Positions 25,432 through 32,245 of a DNA stretch of 35,413 nucleotides are shown here, piece after piece. A model generated the notes under the pieces. The model saw nothing but the letters and a program-made list of their open reading frames with translations. It did not search any database and had not been told where the DNA came from. The position numbers and the translations under genes were made by a program. Every line of letters begins with the position of its first letter. Within the stretch, counting starts at the first letter, position 1. Source of the stretch: Vulcanimicrobiota bacterium (GTDB taxonomy: Bacteria > Vulcanimicrobiota > Vulcanimicrobiia > Vulcanimicrobiales > Vulcanimicrobiaceae); the NCBI GenBank assembly GCA_019240755.1, contig JAFAXS010000153.1, positions 1-35,413 of the forward strand, in the 5' to 3' direction.

Positions 25432-25463
25432 GCGGGCGGCATTCGCGCAGAATAGCCGCCCGC
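25432..25463 (+). terminator. GC-rich hairpin between lipoprotein and toxin-antitoxin genes
   Basis: GCGGGCGGC (25432-25440) pairs perfectly with GCCGCCCGC (25455-25463) over a 14-nt loop. Only CTTTG follows, so termination would be partial. Confidence 0.45.
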
Positions 25464-25491
25464 CGCGCTTTGAGGTGGAGGAAGTATCCCA

Positions 25492-25510
25492 GACTAGTGG
25501 TAGACTAGTC
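25492..25510. promoter_or_regulatory. palindromic operator over the antitoxin promoter
   Basis: GACTAGT-GGTAG-ACTAGTC is a perfect 7-bp inverted repeat. It covers TAGACT (25501-25506), a -10 candidate seven bases before ATG 25513. This fits autorepression by the antitoxin or the antitoxin-toxin complex, as in Phd/VapB modules. No Shine-Dalgarno is seen. Confidence 0.65.
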
Positions 25511-25512
25511 GT

Positions 25513-25749
25513 ATGAAAAGCGTTGGTTCCTATGAAGCCAAGACTCACTTGACGCGGCTGCTTCGCGAGGTCGAATCCGGTGAGACGGTGCTCATTACCC
25601 GCAACGGCAGTCCAATCGCGCAACTGTCGCCCATTTGGCGGGGAGCGGCGTCCAATAGGAGTGGAGCGATGCGCCGGATCCTGGCGTCGACGGCTACACT
25701 CGGTCGACTGACCATCTCGTCGCTGCGAGATGAAGGGCGACACCGCTGA
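25513..25749 (+). CDS. type II antitoxin, Phd/YefM-like (VapB role)
   Basis: This 78-residue protein begins MKSVGSYEAKTHLTRLLREVESGETVLITRNGSPIAQLSP. That is the classic Phd/YefM N-terminal DNA-binding domain (A-K-x-x-L-x-x-L-L-x-x-V-x-x-G-E-x-x-x-I-T-x-x-G-x-P). The basic C-terminal tail (RGAASNRSGAMRRILASTATLGRLTISSLRDEGRHR) should wrap the toxin. It should bind the palindrome at 25492 and repress the operon. Its stop overlaps the toxin CTG start (CTGA). The position seven bases after a -10 suggests a leaderless message. Confidence 0.85.
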   Translation: MKSVGSYEAKTHLTRLLREVESGETVLITRNGSPIAQLSPIWRGAASNRSGAMRRILASTATLGRLTISSLRDEGRHR

Positions 25750-26165
25750 GCCTGCTCGTTGTTGATGCCTGCGTTGTGGCATCATGGTTTTTCAGCGATG
25801 AGCGGGACGACTATTCGTTGGCAGTCGCGCGCGAGGTGGAATCGAATGGCGCGGTCGTTCCCGCACTTTGGCTCTGGGAAGTAGAAAACATCTTGTACCA
25901 GGGGCTCCGCCGCCGAAGGATCAGCGAGACGCAGCTGCTCAGTAATCTGGGCGACCTTCGCACTTTGGGATTCGACCTCGACCTGCCGCCGTCGTTCGGG
26001 GCGGAGTTAACACTCGCCAAACGCCATAGCCTCACGATATACGATGCGGCATATCTTGAGTTGGCATTGCGAAGAAACCTAAGACTTGCGACGAAAGATA
26101 CTGCGCTAACCCGTGCAGCGAAAGCGGAGTCGCTCTACTATGCAATGCGGGGTCCAAGGCCGTAA
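25746..26165 (+). CDS. VapC-type PIN-domain toxin, apparent CTG start
   Basis: This 139-residue PIN-domain ribonuclease keeps the acidic metal ligands: Asp in SLLVVDACVVASWFF, Glu in LWLWEVENILYQ, Asp in LTIYDAAYLELAL and Asp in LATKDTALTRA. VapC toxins cleave specific RNAs and are held inactive by the antitoxin. A GTG at 25776 would remove the first catalytic Asp, and an in-frame stop at 25731 excludes longer starts. The only starts that keep it are CTG 25746 and CTG 25752. CTG 25746 overlaps the antitoxin TGA (CTGA) and has AAGGG about eight bases upstream, so it is preferred. The stop overlaps the def ATG (TAATG), joining the module to the def operon. Confidence 0.8.
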   Translation: MSLLVVDACVVASWFFSDERDDYSLAVAREVESNGAVVPALWLWEVENILYQGLRRRRISETQLLSNLGDLRTLGFDLDLPPSFGAELTLAKRHSLTIYDAAYLELALRRNLRLATKDTALTRAAKAESLYYAMRGPRP

Positions 26166-26680
26166 TGCCATACGTTCGGCCGATTCTTCAGGACGGCCAT
26201 CCGACGCTGCGCAAGATCGCCAAGCGGGTCGATCCAAGAGAGATCCCCGACCCGCTCTTTCAGCAACTGATCGACGATATGTTCGCGACGATGTACGCAG
26301 CGCCGGGCGTCGGCTTGGCAGCACCGCAAGTCAACGTTTCCAAGCGTTTCTTCGTAATGGACATTAACGACGAGGAGCATCCGCCGGCCGTCGTCATCAA
26401 TCCGAAGCTGGAGGACGCCGGCGAGGAGATCGAGCTGCGCGAGGGCTGCCTTTCCGTTGTGGGGATGGTCGGCGAAATCGTTCGGTATCAAAAGGCCGCT
26501 GTGAGCGGGCTCGATCGCCACGGGAAAAAGATTCGCCTCGAAGGCGAAGGCCTATTCGCGCAGTGCGTCCAGCACGAGATCGATCACCTCGACGGCAAAC
26601 TCTACGTCGACCGCGCCAAGAACGTGCGCCCCGTCCCCACGGAAGAAGAGGAACAGGAAGAATCGACGGTATCATCCTGA
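26165..26680 (+). CDS. def: peptide deformylase
   Basis: This 171-residue metalloenzyme removes the formyl group from nascent N-formylmethionine. All three motifs are present: GVGLAAPQ (48-55), EGCLSV with Cys95, and QHEIDHLDG with His137, Glu138 and His141. The C-terminus ends in a Glu-rich tail (EEEEQEESTVSS). The length is normal for a type I enzyme. ATG 26165 overlaps the toxin stop by one base (TAATG), so initiation may be coupled to VapC translation. Fmt follows 16 nt downstream, the usual def-fmt pair. Confidence 0.95.
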   Translation: MPYVRPILQDGHPTLRKIAKRVDPREIPDPLFQQLIDDMFATMYAAPGVGLAAPQVNVSKRFFVMDINDEEHPPAVVINPKLEDAGEEIELREGCLSVVGMVGEIVRYQKAAVSGLDRHGKKIRLEGEGLFAQCVQHEIDHLDGKLYVDRAKNVRPVPTEEEEQEESTVSS

Positions 26681-26692
26681 GCGGAGGATGAC
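26672..26692. repeat. inverted partial copy of the CTCAGGATGA repeat at the def-fmt junction
   Basis: Bases 26672-26686 are the exact complement of 21515-21529 (15 nt). The copy spans the def stop codon and contributes the GGAGGA Shine-Dalgarno used by fmt. Confidence 0.6.
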
Positions 26693-26696
26693 TGAA

Positions 26697-27527
26697 ATGA
26701 GGGCGCTCTTTTTCGGCACCAGCGAATTTGCGGTTCCGTCACTGCGGGTGGCCGCGTCGCACACCGAATTGAAAGGCGTCGTAACGCAGCCCGATCGGCC
26801 TGCAGGCCGCGGGCAACGCCTGACGCCGAGTCCCGTCAAGCGTGCGGCTGGGGAGCTTGGGGTGCGAGTGTATGAACCGCTGCGCATGCGCGACTTCGCC
26901 CGCGAAATCGGGCGAGAGCCGTTCGATCTCTTCCTGCTCGCCTCATACGGGCGAATCTTGCCGAAGGAGTTGCTGACGATTCCGCGGGTGGGAGCGCTTA
27001 ACGTTCATCCGTCGCTGCTGCCGAAGTACCGCGGCGCGACGCCGATTCAAGCGGCGCTGCGCAATGGGGATCGCGAAACGGGCGTCAGCATCATGCTCAT
27101 GGATGAAGGGCTCGACACCGGCGATCTCGTGATGTCGCGCCGCGTGGCGATTGCGGCGGGAGAGACGTACGGGGAGCTGCACGACCGCCTAGCGCTGGCC
27201 GGCGCAGAGTTGCTCGGTGAGGCGCTCGACCTGACCGAGCGCGGCGATCTGCCGCGTCGCGCGCAAAGGGGTGAGGGCAGCGTGACGCGTCCGCTCGCGA
27301 AAGAAGATTTCGCCGTAGATTTGTCGTGGGCGCCCCACCGCGTCGTCAACCTCGTGCGGTCGCTGTCGCCGAAGCCGGCCGCGCGAGCGACCATTGAGGG
27401 CGAAAGCGTGAAGATACTCGCCGCACACGTGGGTGACGACGGCGAGCTCGTGATCGACGAGTTGATCGCCCCGAATCGCGGCCGGATGAGCGGCGCGCAA
27501 TATCTGCGCGGGCGCGGCCTGGCATGA
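26697..27527 (+). CDS. fmt: methionyl-tRNA formyltransferase
   Basis: This 276-residue enzyme formylates the initiator Met-tRNA with 10-formyl-THF. It starts MRALFFGTSEFAVPSL. The catalytic region contains LNVHPSLLPKYRGATPIQAAL (Asn, His) and LMDEGLDTGD (Asp). ATG 26697 is chosen over ATG 26688 because it has GGAGGA (26683-26688) eight bases upstream and gives the usual first residues. The protein is about 35 residues shorter than common family members. The C-terminal domain goes from VKILAAHVGDD straight to GELVIDELIAP, so the usual strand pair with a Gly-Thr-Val motif seems missing. Fmt overlaps rsmB by 4 nt. Confidence 0.93.
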   Translation: MRALFFGTSEFAVPSLRVAASHTELKGVVTQPDRPAGRGQRLTPSPVKRAAGELGVRVYEPLRMRDFAREIGREPFDLFLLASYGRILPKELLTIPRVGALNVHPSLLPKYRGATPIQAALRNGDRETGVSIMLMDEGLDTGDLVMSRRVAIAAGETYGELHDRLALAGAELLGEALDLTERGDLPRRAQRGEGSVTRPLAKEDFAVDLSWAPHRVVNLVRSLSPKPAARATIEGESVKILAAHVGDDGELVIDELIAPNRGRMSGAQYLRGRGLA

Positions 27528-28873
27528 GGCCGGCACACGCGAGCGGACGTGACGTCGCGCTCGCGGTCGTGCGCGACGTGTTTCCGCCACCGGGATCGCG
27601 CGCCGTCGAACGGAGCGCGCAAGGCGCACTCGATTATCGTGCGCGCAAGGCAGGGTTGAGCGATCGCGATACGGCCTTTGCCGCGGAGTTGGCCTACGGC
27701 GCGATCAAGATGCGCCGCACGCTCGACTGGTATCTCGCTGCCGCACTTCGAGACGCTCGGAACGACGACGAGAACGGCCCGCTGGGATCGCGCGGCGTCA
27801 TCCGCGAGATCCTTCGCCTCGCCCTTTACGAGTTGGCGTACACCCGACCCGACGAGCATGCGACGGTCTTCGAGTTCGTCAATCTCGCCAAGCGGTACGG
27901 GCATCGCGGTTTGGGCAATCTGGTCAACGCGGTGCTGCGGAACTTCCTGCGGCAACGTCCGCAGCCCCCCGCGCGCGATCGGTTTGCCGGCGACGAAGAG
28001 TTCCTGGCGACGCGCTACTCCTTGCCCACGTGGATCGTGCGGCAATGGCGCGAGCTCTTCGGCGAGCGCAGCGAGGCGATGTTCGCCGGCGTCAACGAAC
28101 CGGCGGCGGCCGCCGTCGTAGTCAACGCGCGCAAGATCGAGCCCTCGCAAGCGCTCGAACAACTGCGGGCGGCCGGCGCGCAGGCGCGCCCGTCGCGGTT
28201 CGTTGCGGAATCGGTAGTGACGGACCGTGCGCGCGACAACGATGGTTGCTGGTGGCCGCAGTCCGAGAGCTCCGCGATGGTCGTTGACGTCTTGCTCCCG
28301 CAGCCCGGGGAAACGATTCTCGATCTCTGTAGCGGGCGAGGCAACAAGGCGTTGCAAATCGGCGCGCGGCTCGGCGGAGAGGGTTCGCTCACCTGCGTCG
28401 AGCGCAATCCTGCAAAGGTTGCGGCATTGCAGCGGCGGCTGGCCGCCGCGGAGCTTTCCGCGGCAATCGTGACGGGCGACGCTACCGCGGATCTGTTACC
28501 GGGGCAGCAATTCGACCGGGTTTTGGTTGACGCGCCATGTTCGGGCGTCGGCATCATCGGCCGCCATCCGGAGGCGCGTTGGAAGAAGCAAAGAAGCGAC
28601 GGCGAACGCCTCGCCGTGACGCAGCGCGCGTTATTGGAGCGGGCGGCGCGGCACGTTCATCGCGGAGGCGTGCTCGTGTATGCCGTTTGTTCGACGGATC
28701 CGCGTGAGACGACCGAGGTGGTTGAAGGTTTTTTGGCTCACGAGAACTTCGAGCGCGGTTTGATACCGGCGGCGTATGAAGCGCACCTGACCGATGCAAA
28801 CGACGTGCTGATCGTGCCGGGCATCGAGGGTCGCGACGGGTTTTACATCGCGCGCCTGGAGCGGCGCCTGTGA
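27524..28873 (+). CDS. rsmB: 16S rRNA m5C967 methyltransferase RsmB
   Basis: This 449-residue enzyme has an N-terminal NusB-like RNA-binding domain (GRDVALAVVRDVFPPPG..., with FAAELAYGAIKMRRTLDWYL). The C-terminal Nop2/Sun SAM-dependent methyltransferase contains ILDLCSGRGNKALQIGARL (SAM binding), VLVDAPCSGVGIIGRHPEARW (first Cys motif) and YAVCSTDPRETTEVVEGFL (catalytic Cys). It methylates cytosine 967 of 16S rRNA (E. coli numbering) before subunit maturation. ATG 27524 overlaps the fmt stop (ATGA), and its own stop overlaps the fhaA GTG (GTGA). The def-fmt-rsmB order is conserved in many Gram-positive genomes. Confidence 0.93.
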   Translation: MRPAHASGRDVALAVVRDVFPPPGSRAVERSAQGALDYRARKAGLSDRDTAFAAELAYGAIKMRRTLDWYLAAALRDARNDDENGPLGSRGVIREILRLALYELAYTRPDEHATVFEFVNLAKRYGHRGLGNLVNAVLRNFLRQRPQPPARDRFAGDEEFLATRYSLPTWIVRQWRELFGERSEAMFAGVNEPAAAAVVVNARKIEPSQALEQLRAAGAQARPSRFVAESVVTDRARDNDGCWWPQSESSAMVVDVLLPQPGETILDLCSGRGNKALQIGARLGGEGSLTCVERNPAKVAALQRRLAAAELSAAIVTGDATADLLPGQQFDRVLVDAPCSGVGIIGRHPEARWKKQRSDGERLAVTQRALLERAARHVHRGGVLVYAVCSTDPRETTEVVEGFLAHENFERGLIPAAYEAHLTDANDVLIVPGIEGRDGFYIARLERRL

Positions 28874-29535
28874 GCCTCTTCGCGAAGATCGAGGAGTTTT
28901 GCGCCGGCTTTATCGAGCGCGCCTTCGCAAAGACGTTTCCCAGCGATCTCGAGCCCGCCCAAATCGCGCGCAAGCTGGTTTCGACGATGCAGTCGCAGGC
29001 ACAGACTGACGACGGGCGGTTGTGCGCGCCCAACGCCTACGGGGTGGCCGTCAGCCCGGATGACTACGCGCGCTTGGCCGAACACCGTGAGTATCTCCAG
29101 CGCGCGTGGGCCGATCTGCTTCGCGAGCTCGCCGAGAAGGTCGGCATCGTGCTGGACGGCCGGCCGGAAGTGACGCTCGCGCCCCGCGACGGCGTGCCGC
29201 CGGGAGCCATCGTTATCGAGCCGAATCCGCAGGAGACTTTGGCGGCGCGATTCGTGCTGCGCACGATGAAGGGCGTGCCGCCGGATCGAGTCTATCGGCT
29301 CGCCGCGCAGGCCCGAATCGGCCGCAACGACGATAACGAGGTCGTATTGCTCGACGCGAGCGTCTCCCGCGCGCACGCGTCAATCGCGACCGGCGCGGAC
29401 GGCGCCGTCCTCACCGATCTCGACTCGACGAATGGAACCTTCGTCAACGGCCGGCGCATCGCGAAGCAAACGTTGCGCGACGGCGACGAACTGCGCTTCG
29501 GCAATACCGTGATGCGGTTCGAACGCGAAACGTGA
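28870..29535 (+). CDS. fhaA: FhaA-like protein (DUF3662 plus FHA domain)
   Basis: This 221-residue cytoplasmic protein has an N-terminal DUF3662 domain of about 115 residues (MSLFAKIEEFCAGFIERAFAKTFPSDLEPAQIARKLVSTM). A linker then leads to a C-terminal FHA domain with YRLAAQARIGRNDDNEVVLLDASVSRAHASI and LTDLDSTNGTFVNGRRI. FHA domains bind phosphothreonine. FhaA in actinobacteria binds phosphorylated MviN and is linked to cell-wall control; that link is inferred here. It starts at GTG 28870, overlapping rsmB. No Ser/Thr kinase or phosphatase gene is in the window, so the phosphorylating partner must lie elsewhere. Confidence 0.9.
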   Translation: MSLFAKIEEFCAGFIERAFAKTFPSDLEPAQIARKLVSTMQSQAQTDDGRLCAPNAYGVAVSPDDYARLAEHREYLQRAWADLLRELAEKVGIVLDGRPEVTLAPRDGVPPGAIVIEPNPQETLAARFVLRTMKGVPPDRVYRLAAQARIGRNDDNEVVLLDASVSRAHASIATGADGAVLTDLDSTNGTFVNGRRIAKQTLRDGDELRFGNTVMRFERET

Positions 29536-29975
29536 GCGCGCTGCTGGCGCTCACGGCCGACTTCGGCCGAGAAATGCGAGTCGGCACCTTGGAGATTACG
29601 GTCGCGCTGATCGCCGTGGCGGTGCTCGCGGCGCGACCGCGCGTGCGAACGGTCGCAGAGATCGGACCGATCACCCCGATGCAGGTCGAGTTGCACGTTC
29701 TGGATCGCTCGAGCGATCGGACCTATGCGATGCGTCCGCCCTTCGTCATCGGGCGAGACCGGAGCGCCGATGTCGTGGTGCGCGACGCCGAGGTGAGCCG
29801 GCGTCATCTTCGGTTCGAAAGCCGCGAAGGCGTGGTGTACGTCGAAGATCTGAAGACCACCAACGGCAGCTTTCTCAACGGGCGACGCTTGACCGAAGCA
29901 ATCGAGGTTCGCCAAGGCGACGAGCTCGACGTGGGAACCACGCGCGTCGTCGTCGCCGGCGTGCGACCCGGATGA
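29532..29975 (+). CDS. FhaB-like membrane-anchored FHA protein
   Basis: This 147-residue protein has one N-terminal hydrophobic helix (VGTLEITVALIAVAVLAARP) as anchor. A cytoplasmic FHA domain follows: YAMRPPFVIGRDRSADVVVRDAEVSRRHLRFE and VEDLKTTNGSFLNGRRLTEA carry the Gly-Arg, Ser-x-x-H and Asn-Gly motifs. The arrangement matches FhaB (FipA), which acts at cell division in actinobacteria. GTG 29532 overlaps fhaA (GTGA), and its stop overlaps ftsW (ATGA), so the three are translated together. The usual kinase/phosphatase neighbours are absent. Confidence 0.85.
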   Translation: MSALLALTADFGREMRVGTLEITVALIAVAVLAARPRVRTVAEIGPITPMQVELHVLDRSSDRTYAMRPPFVIGRDRSADVVVRDAEVSRRHLRFESREGVVYVEDLKTTNGSFLNGRRLTEAIEVRQGDELDVGTTRVVVAGVRPG

Positions 29976-31204
29976 TACTGCTGCGGCGCGTCGTGCCGAT
30001 GATCGTCGCGATTGGCGTCGCGGGGTTGGCGCTGGCATACGCGCCGCACGCGGCGCTAGGGCCGCCCTGGCTGCTGGCGGTTCTGGCGGCGTTGGCACTG
30101 GCGTGGGTGCTGCTGGCGCCCACGACGACTGTCCGCGATGATATGTTGCCCGCGCTGGCGGTCGTGCTCGCAGGGCTGGGGCTCGCTATCGTTGCGCGAC
30201 TTTCGCCGCTGCTGGCGCAAAAACAAGAGCTCTGGCTGATCGTCTCGCTCGCGCTCGCGATCGCTGCAGGGCCGGCCTTCGCGACCTTCCGGCGCTTCGC
30301 CGCGTACAAGTACCTCTGGGTGCTCGCGTCGCTCGTGCTCTTCGTGCTGCTGCTCGTCTTCGGCCAGGAAGTCAACGGCGCGCGACTGTGGATCAAGCTG
30401 GGACCGATCGAGTACGAACCGATCGAGCTCATCAAACTCTTCATCGTCTTCTTTCTCGCCGCGTATCTCGCAGAGACCGCCGATGTGATCGCGAACGCTC
30501 GCCCATGGTCGCTCCGCGCCAACCTGAAGTATCTCGGGCCGCTGCTCATTGGTTGGGGTTCGTCCATGGCGATCTTGGTGTTGCAGCGCGACCTCGGAAT
30601 GGCGACGCTGCTGCTCGCGACCTTCGCGACGATGCTCGCCGTCGCGACGCGCCGGCTCGATATCGTGGTCTTCGGCGCGCTGCTCTTCGTCGTGGGCGCG
30701 TTTTGGGCCGTCCACCACTATCCGTACGTGCAGACGCGGATCGCGGTCTGGCGCAATCCCTTCGCCGATCCGCTGGGCGCGGGCTATCAATCGTCGCAGG
30801 CGTACTACTCGTTGGCGGCGGGCGGGCTGGTCGGCAGCGGGTACCGTTTGGGACACCCGCAGTTCATCCCCGACGTCGCGACCGATTACGTGTACGCGGC
30901 GTTCGCCGAGGAGTTCGGCATCATCGGGGCAATCGCGCTGCTGGCGATCTTCCTCGACATGGTGCGGCGAATGTTCGCGGTGGGACTCGAGCAACCCGAT
31001 CTCTACTCGAAGCTGTTGGCGACGGGACTTGGAGCGACGCTGGGATTCCAAGTCGTCATCATTGTGGCGGGAGTCATCGGCCTGTTGCCGCTTACCGGTA
31101 TCACCCTGCCCTTCATCTCGTATGGCGGAAGTTCGCTCGTCGCAAACTTTTTGCTCGTCGCGTTGGTTTGGGCGATGAGCGCGCACCAACGGAGGACCAT
31201 ATGA
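29972..31204 (+). CDS. FtsW/RodA/SpoVE family peptidoglycan polymerase
   Basis: This 410-residue SEDS membrane protein has about ten transmembrane helices. Characteristic segments include VNGARLWIKLGPIEYEPIELIKLFIVFFLAAYLAE, LVLQRDLGMATLLLATFATM, and GGLVGSGYRLGHPQFIPDVATDYVYAAFAEEFGIIG. ITLPFISYGGSSLVANFLLVALVW lies at the C-terminus. SEDS proteins polymerise lipid II glycan strands with a class B penicillin-binding protein. Whether this acts in division (FtsW) or elongation (RodA) cannot be told, and no PBP gene follows. ATG 29972 overlaps fhaB (ATGA). The 3' end overlaps the cytochrome gene by 4 nt. Confidence 0.93.
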   Translation: MILLRRVVPMIVAIGVAGLALAYAPHAALGPPWLLAVLAALALAWVLLAPTTTVRDDMLPALAVVLAGLGLAIVARLSPLLAQKQELWLIVSLALAIAAGPAFATFRRFAAYKYLWVLASLVLFVLLLVFGQEVNGARLWIKLGPIEYEPIELIKLFIVFFLAAYLAETADVIANARPWSLRANLKYLGPLLIGWGSSMAILVLQRDLGMATLLLATFATMLAVATRRLDIVVFGALLFVVGAFWAVHHYPYVQTRIAVWRNPFADPLGAGYQSSQAYYSLAAGGLVGSGYRLGHPQFIPDVATDYVYAAFAEEFGIIGAIALLAIFLDMVRRMFAVGLEQPDLYSKLLATGLGATLGFQVVIIVAGVIGLLPLTGITLPFISYGGSSLVANFLLVALVWAMSAHQRRTI

Positions 31205-31635
31205 AAACGTTCGCAATCGTGGCCGTGGCGTTCGTGCTGGCGGCCTGCGCGAAAGGCGGCAACACTAGCGCCGCGGCATCGGCGTCGGCCTCGGCCGAGG
31301 CAAATAATCCGGCCTCGGCCAGCGACGGCGCGGTGGTGTATCGCAACAACTGCTCCAGCTGCCATCAACTCGACGGGAAGGGATTGCGCGGCGCGTTTCC
31401 GCCGCTAGCCGGCAACCCGACCGTCACGGGCAATCCTACGGCCGTGATCGTCGTCGTCAAGAACGGCCTCGAAGGGCGGGTCGTCGTCAACGGGGTCACC
31501 TACAGCGGAATCATGCCGCACTGGGGCGGCGTGCTGTCCGACGAGCAGATCGCGTCGGTGATCACGTACATTCGGAGCTCGTGGCACAATGGCGCGCAGG
31601 GCGTGAGCCTCGCGCAGGTTCGGGCCGTCAAATAG
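31201..31635 (+). CDS. lipoprotein monoheme cytochrome c
   Basis: This 144-residue exported protein has signal MKTFAIVAVAFVLAAC with lipobox LAAC (Cys16), then a Ser/Ala-rich spacer. The cytochrome c domain has CSSCH (51-55), typical class I spacing, and a likely axial Met105 in YSGIMPHWGG. It is expected on the outer face of the membrane, carrying electrons between membrane complexes. ATG 31201 overlaps the ftsW stop (ATGA), with GGAGG (31191-31195) just upstream, inside ftsW. A cytochrome coupled to a cell-wall polymerase is unusual, and no functional link is known to me. It ends 8 nt inside the convergent protease gene. Confidence 0.88.
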   Translation: MKTFAIVAVAFVLAACAKGGNTSAAASASASAEANNPASASDGAVVYRNNCSSCHQLDGKGLRGAFPPLAGNPTVTGNPTAVIVVVKNGLEGRVVVNGVTYSGIMPHWGGVLSDEQIASVITYIRSSWHNGAQGVSLAQVRAVK

Positions 31636-32245
31636 AGGCCACGGCTTCGCGCGGCAGCGCGGCGCCGAACTCGTTGGCGAAGAGCAACTCGACGAACTCG
31701 TACATTCCCGGATCGCGATGACGCAGCCGCGCTCGAGTCGCCCGCGGCCACGGGGACGCGGGATCGTTGGCTTCCACGTACGCGCGCAGCGACTCGGCAA
31801 AATACTCGTCCACGCCCGTCGCGGCATAGGGCGTGATGAACGCCGTCGCGTTCGCGTAGAGCGCGCGGACCGCCGGATCGATGCCGCTGCGGTAGACGCC
31901 GCCGCCGAGCGCGCAATCGAGCGCGTGACCGAACTCGTGAGCGACCGTCATCGGGCTGCGCGAGCGCAAGTAGAGCGTCCGTTCTTCGACCACGAAGAGC
32001 CCCGCCGGGGGTGCCGGCCACGCGTCAACGTCGATGCCGAGACGAGCCAGCGCGCACGATGCATCGCGATAGAGCTCGGTGGCCCGCAAGAGGACGATGC
32101 GAATGTGGCTGCGGACGGCATAGGCCAGCGCCCCATGCCCGAAGCGCAGCAGCGTCTCGACGACGGGAGGCTCGGCCGCGCGGCCCTGACGCCACTCGAA
32201 GAGGCGGCGCGCCGTTACGAAGGCGTGCTTCTGCATCGGCGCCAT
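31628..32245 (-). CDS. zinc metallopeptidase resembling the anthrax lethal factor (M34) fold
   Basis: This 205-residue protein has a HExxH site, VAHEFGHALDCAL (His103, Glu104, His107), and a downstream VDEYFAESLRAYVEAND that supplies a third ligand (Glu147 or Glu151). HEFGHALD followed by EYFAES at about 45 residues is the pattern of the anthrax toxin lethal factor C-terminal domain family. AGLFVVEERTLYL just before also fits that fold. No signal peptide is seen, so export would need another route, or the enzyme acts inside the cell. The start is ATG 32245 (ATG 32236 possible). The gene is convergent with the cytochrome gene and overlaps it by 8 nt. Its substrate is unknown. Confidence 0.72.
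   Translation of the reverse strand: MAPMQKHAFVTARRLFEWRQGRAAEPPVVETLLRFGHGALAYAVRSHIRIVLLRATELYRDASCALARLGIDVDAWPAPPAGLFVVEERTLYLRSRSPMTVAHEFGHALDCALGGGVYRSGIDPAVRALYANATAFITPYAATGVDEYFAESLRAYVEANDPASPWPRATRARLRHRDPGMYEFVELLFANEFGAALPREAVASI

Noticed and set aside
25776-25778. GTG start for the PIN toxin
   Set aside because: It removes the first catalytic Asp; CTG 25746 restores it and matches the overlap geometry.
27047-28357. 436-residue minus-strand open frame opposite fmt and rsmB
   Set aside because: Shadow frame; both genes on the plus strand have full sets of motifs.
30056-31216. 386-residue minus-strand open frame opposite ftsW
   Set aside because: Charged, low-complexity translation of the reverse strand of a membrane protein gene.
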